A stretch of 64,000 bases of DNA from JAUXFK01 sp034189035 (GTDB taxonomy: Bacteria > Desulfobacterota > UBA8473): NCBI GenBank assembly GCA_034189035.1, contig JAXHVA010000010.1:7557-71556 (forward strand), read 5' to 3'. The notes beneath the pieces were generated by a model that saw only the letters and a list, made by a program, of their open reading frames with translations, was not told the DNA's origin and ran no database searches. The stretch's first letter is position 1, and the number at the start of each line of letters is the position of its first letter. Both the position numbers and the translations under genes were made by a program. This document shows positions 63,885 to 64,000 of this stretch, piece by piece.

Positions 63885-64000
63885 TTAAGCAACCTTCTCA
63901 ATTAAACTATAATGGAGTTCCAATCGGGCCTGATAGTTCATGAGATCTAGGAGTATCTTCACCCTACCCTGATCTGAAACCCAGTTTTCAAAGATACCCA
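63885..64000 (-). CDS. C-terminal fragment of a NusG/RfaH-like transcription factor (partial, 5' part beyond window)
   Basis: Only the last 38 codons are inside the window. They read GIFENWVSDQGRVKILLDLM, then NYQARLELHYSLIEKVA and TAA at 63885-63887. The pattern (GIFE-W-S--GRV-ILL-L--YQ----L----IEKV) is what I recall for the KOW end of stand-alone NusG-like antiterminators in polysaccharide loci. As the first gene of a ~63 kb co-directional cluster, an antiterminator would make sense. The N-terminal NGN domain cannot be checked here. Confidence 0.5.
   Translation of the reverse strand, partial: GIFENWVSDQGRVKILLDLMNYQARLELHYSLIEKVA

Noticed and set aside
1..64000. Insertion sequences, tRNA, rRNA or CRISPR
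   Set aside because: No transposase motif, tRNA clover-leaf or regularly spaced repeat was seen; the only long repeat is the coding 273-bp tandem pair.

Overview
The window is one long polysaccharide/glycoconjugate locus. Every convincing gene reads on the minus strand, so transcription runs from position 64000 towards 1, in an AT-rich genome. There are no ribosomal, tRNA, transposase or CRISPR sequences. Several marks suggest an anaerobic Gram-negative bacterium, perhaps Desulfobacterota/deltaproteobacteria or Nitrospirota: an exosortase with a separate EpsI protein, many B12-binding-type radical SAM proteins, lipoprotein signal peptides, a Tat signal, and an O-antigen-ligase-like protein. 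The lineage is inferred from gene content only.

Layout in transcription order. (1) 64000-61468: the tail of a probable NusG/RfaH-like antiterminator, a leader with an ops-like word, a sulfotransferase, EpsI and an exosortase. (2) 61344-51319: three family-2 glycosyltransferases, a 678-residue protein I cannot assign, a Wzx-type flippase, a GT4 glycosyltransferase, a methyltransferase and a radical SAM protein. (3) 51279-45605: a jelly-roll-like protein, a metallophosphoesterase that seems to carry an inserted, circularly permuted beta-sandwich domain, and two tandem GT39-like membrane glycosyltransferases. (4) 45601-38995: a sugar-nucleotide block with a GT2-methyltransferase fusion, glucose-1-phosphate cytidylyltransferase, a CDP-glucose-4,6-dehydratase-like enzyme, a lipoprotein with a perfect 273-bp internal repeat, an NDP-sugar epimerase/dehydratase and an RmlC-like cupin. 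(5) 38944-23944: two sulfatase-fold membrane enzymes, two GT39-like proteins, an LPG-synthase-like membrane protein, a YdjM-like protein, three GT2 enzymes, two radical SAM proteins and one decayed radical SAM pseudogene. (6) 23800-14705: a second beta-propeller-like lipoprotein and a compact module of two alkaline-phosphatase-superfamily enzymes, a 61-residue ribbon-helix-helix protein and a three-segment membrane protein. (7) 14657-1: two FAD-dependent oxidoreductases, a duplicated small membrane domain, more glycosyltransferases, WecB, a polysaccharide deacetylase-like protein, a radical SAM protein and a truncated Wzy/WaaL-type protein.

Together the genes appear to make, modify (sulfate, methyl, deacetyl and perhaps phospho-groups), flip and polymerise or ligate a complex surface glycan. 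The exosortase links this glycan to sorted surface proteins. Many start/stop pairs overlap or lie within a few bases. I find only one convincing intrinsic terminator (8267-8294), which fits processive transcription assisted by an antiterminator.

The points most worth a second look are the permuted domain insertion in the phosphoesterase, the AlkP-AlkP-RHH-membrane module, the shared 'LGY' C-terminal tail on an RHH protein and two sulfatase-fold enzymes, the duplicated membrane domain fused to one flavoprotein, and the unassigned 678-residue protein.
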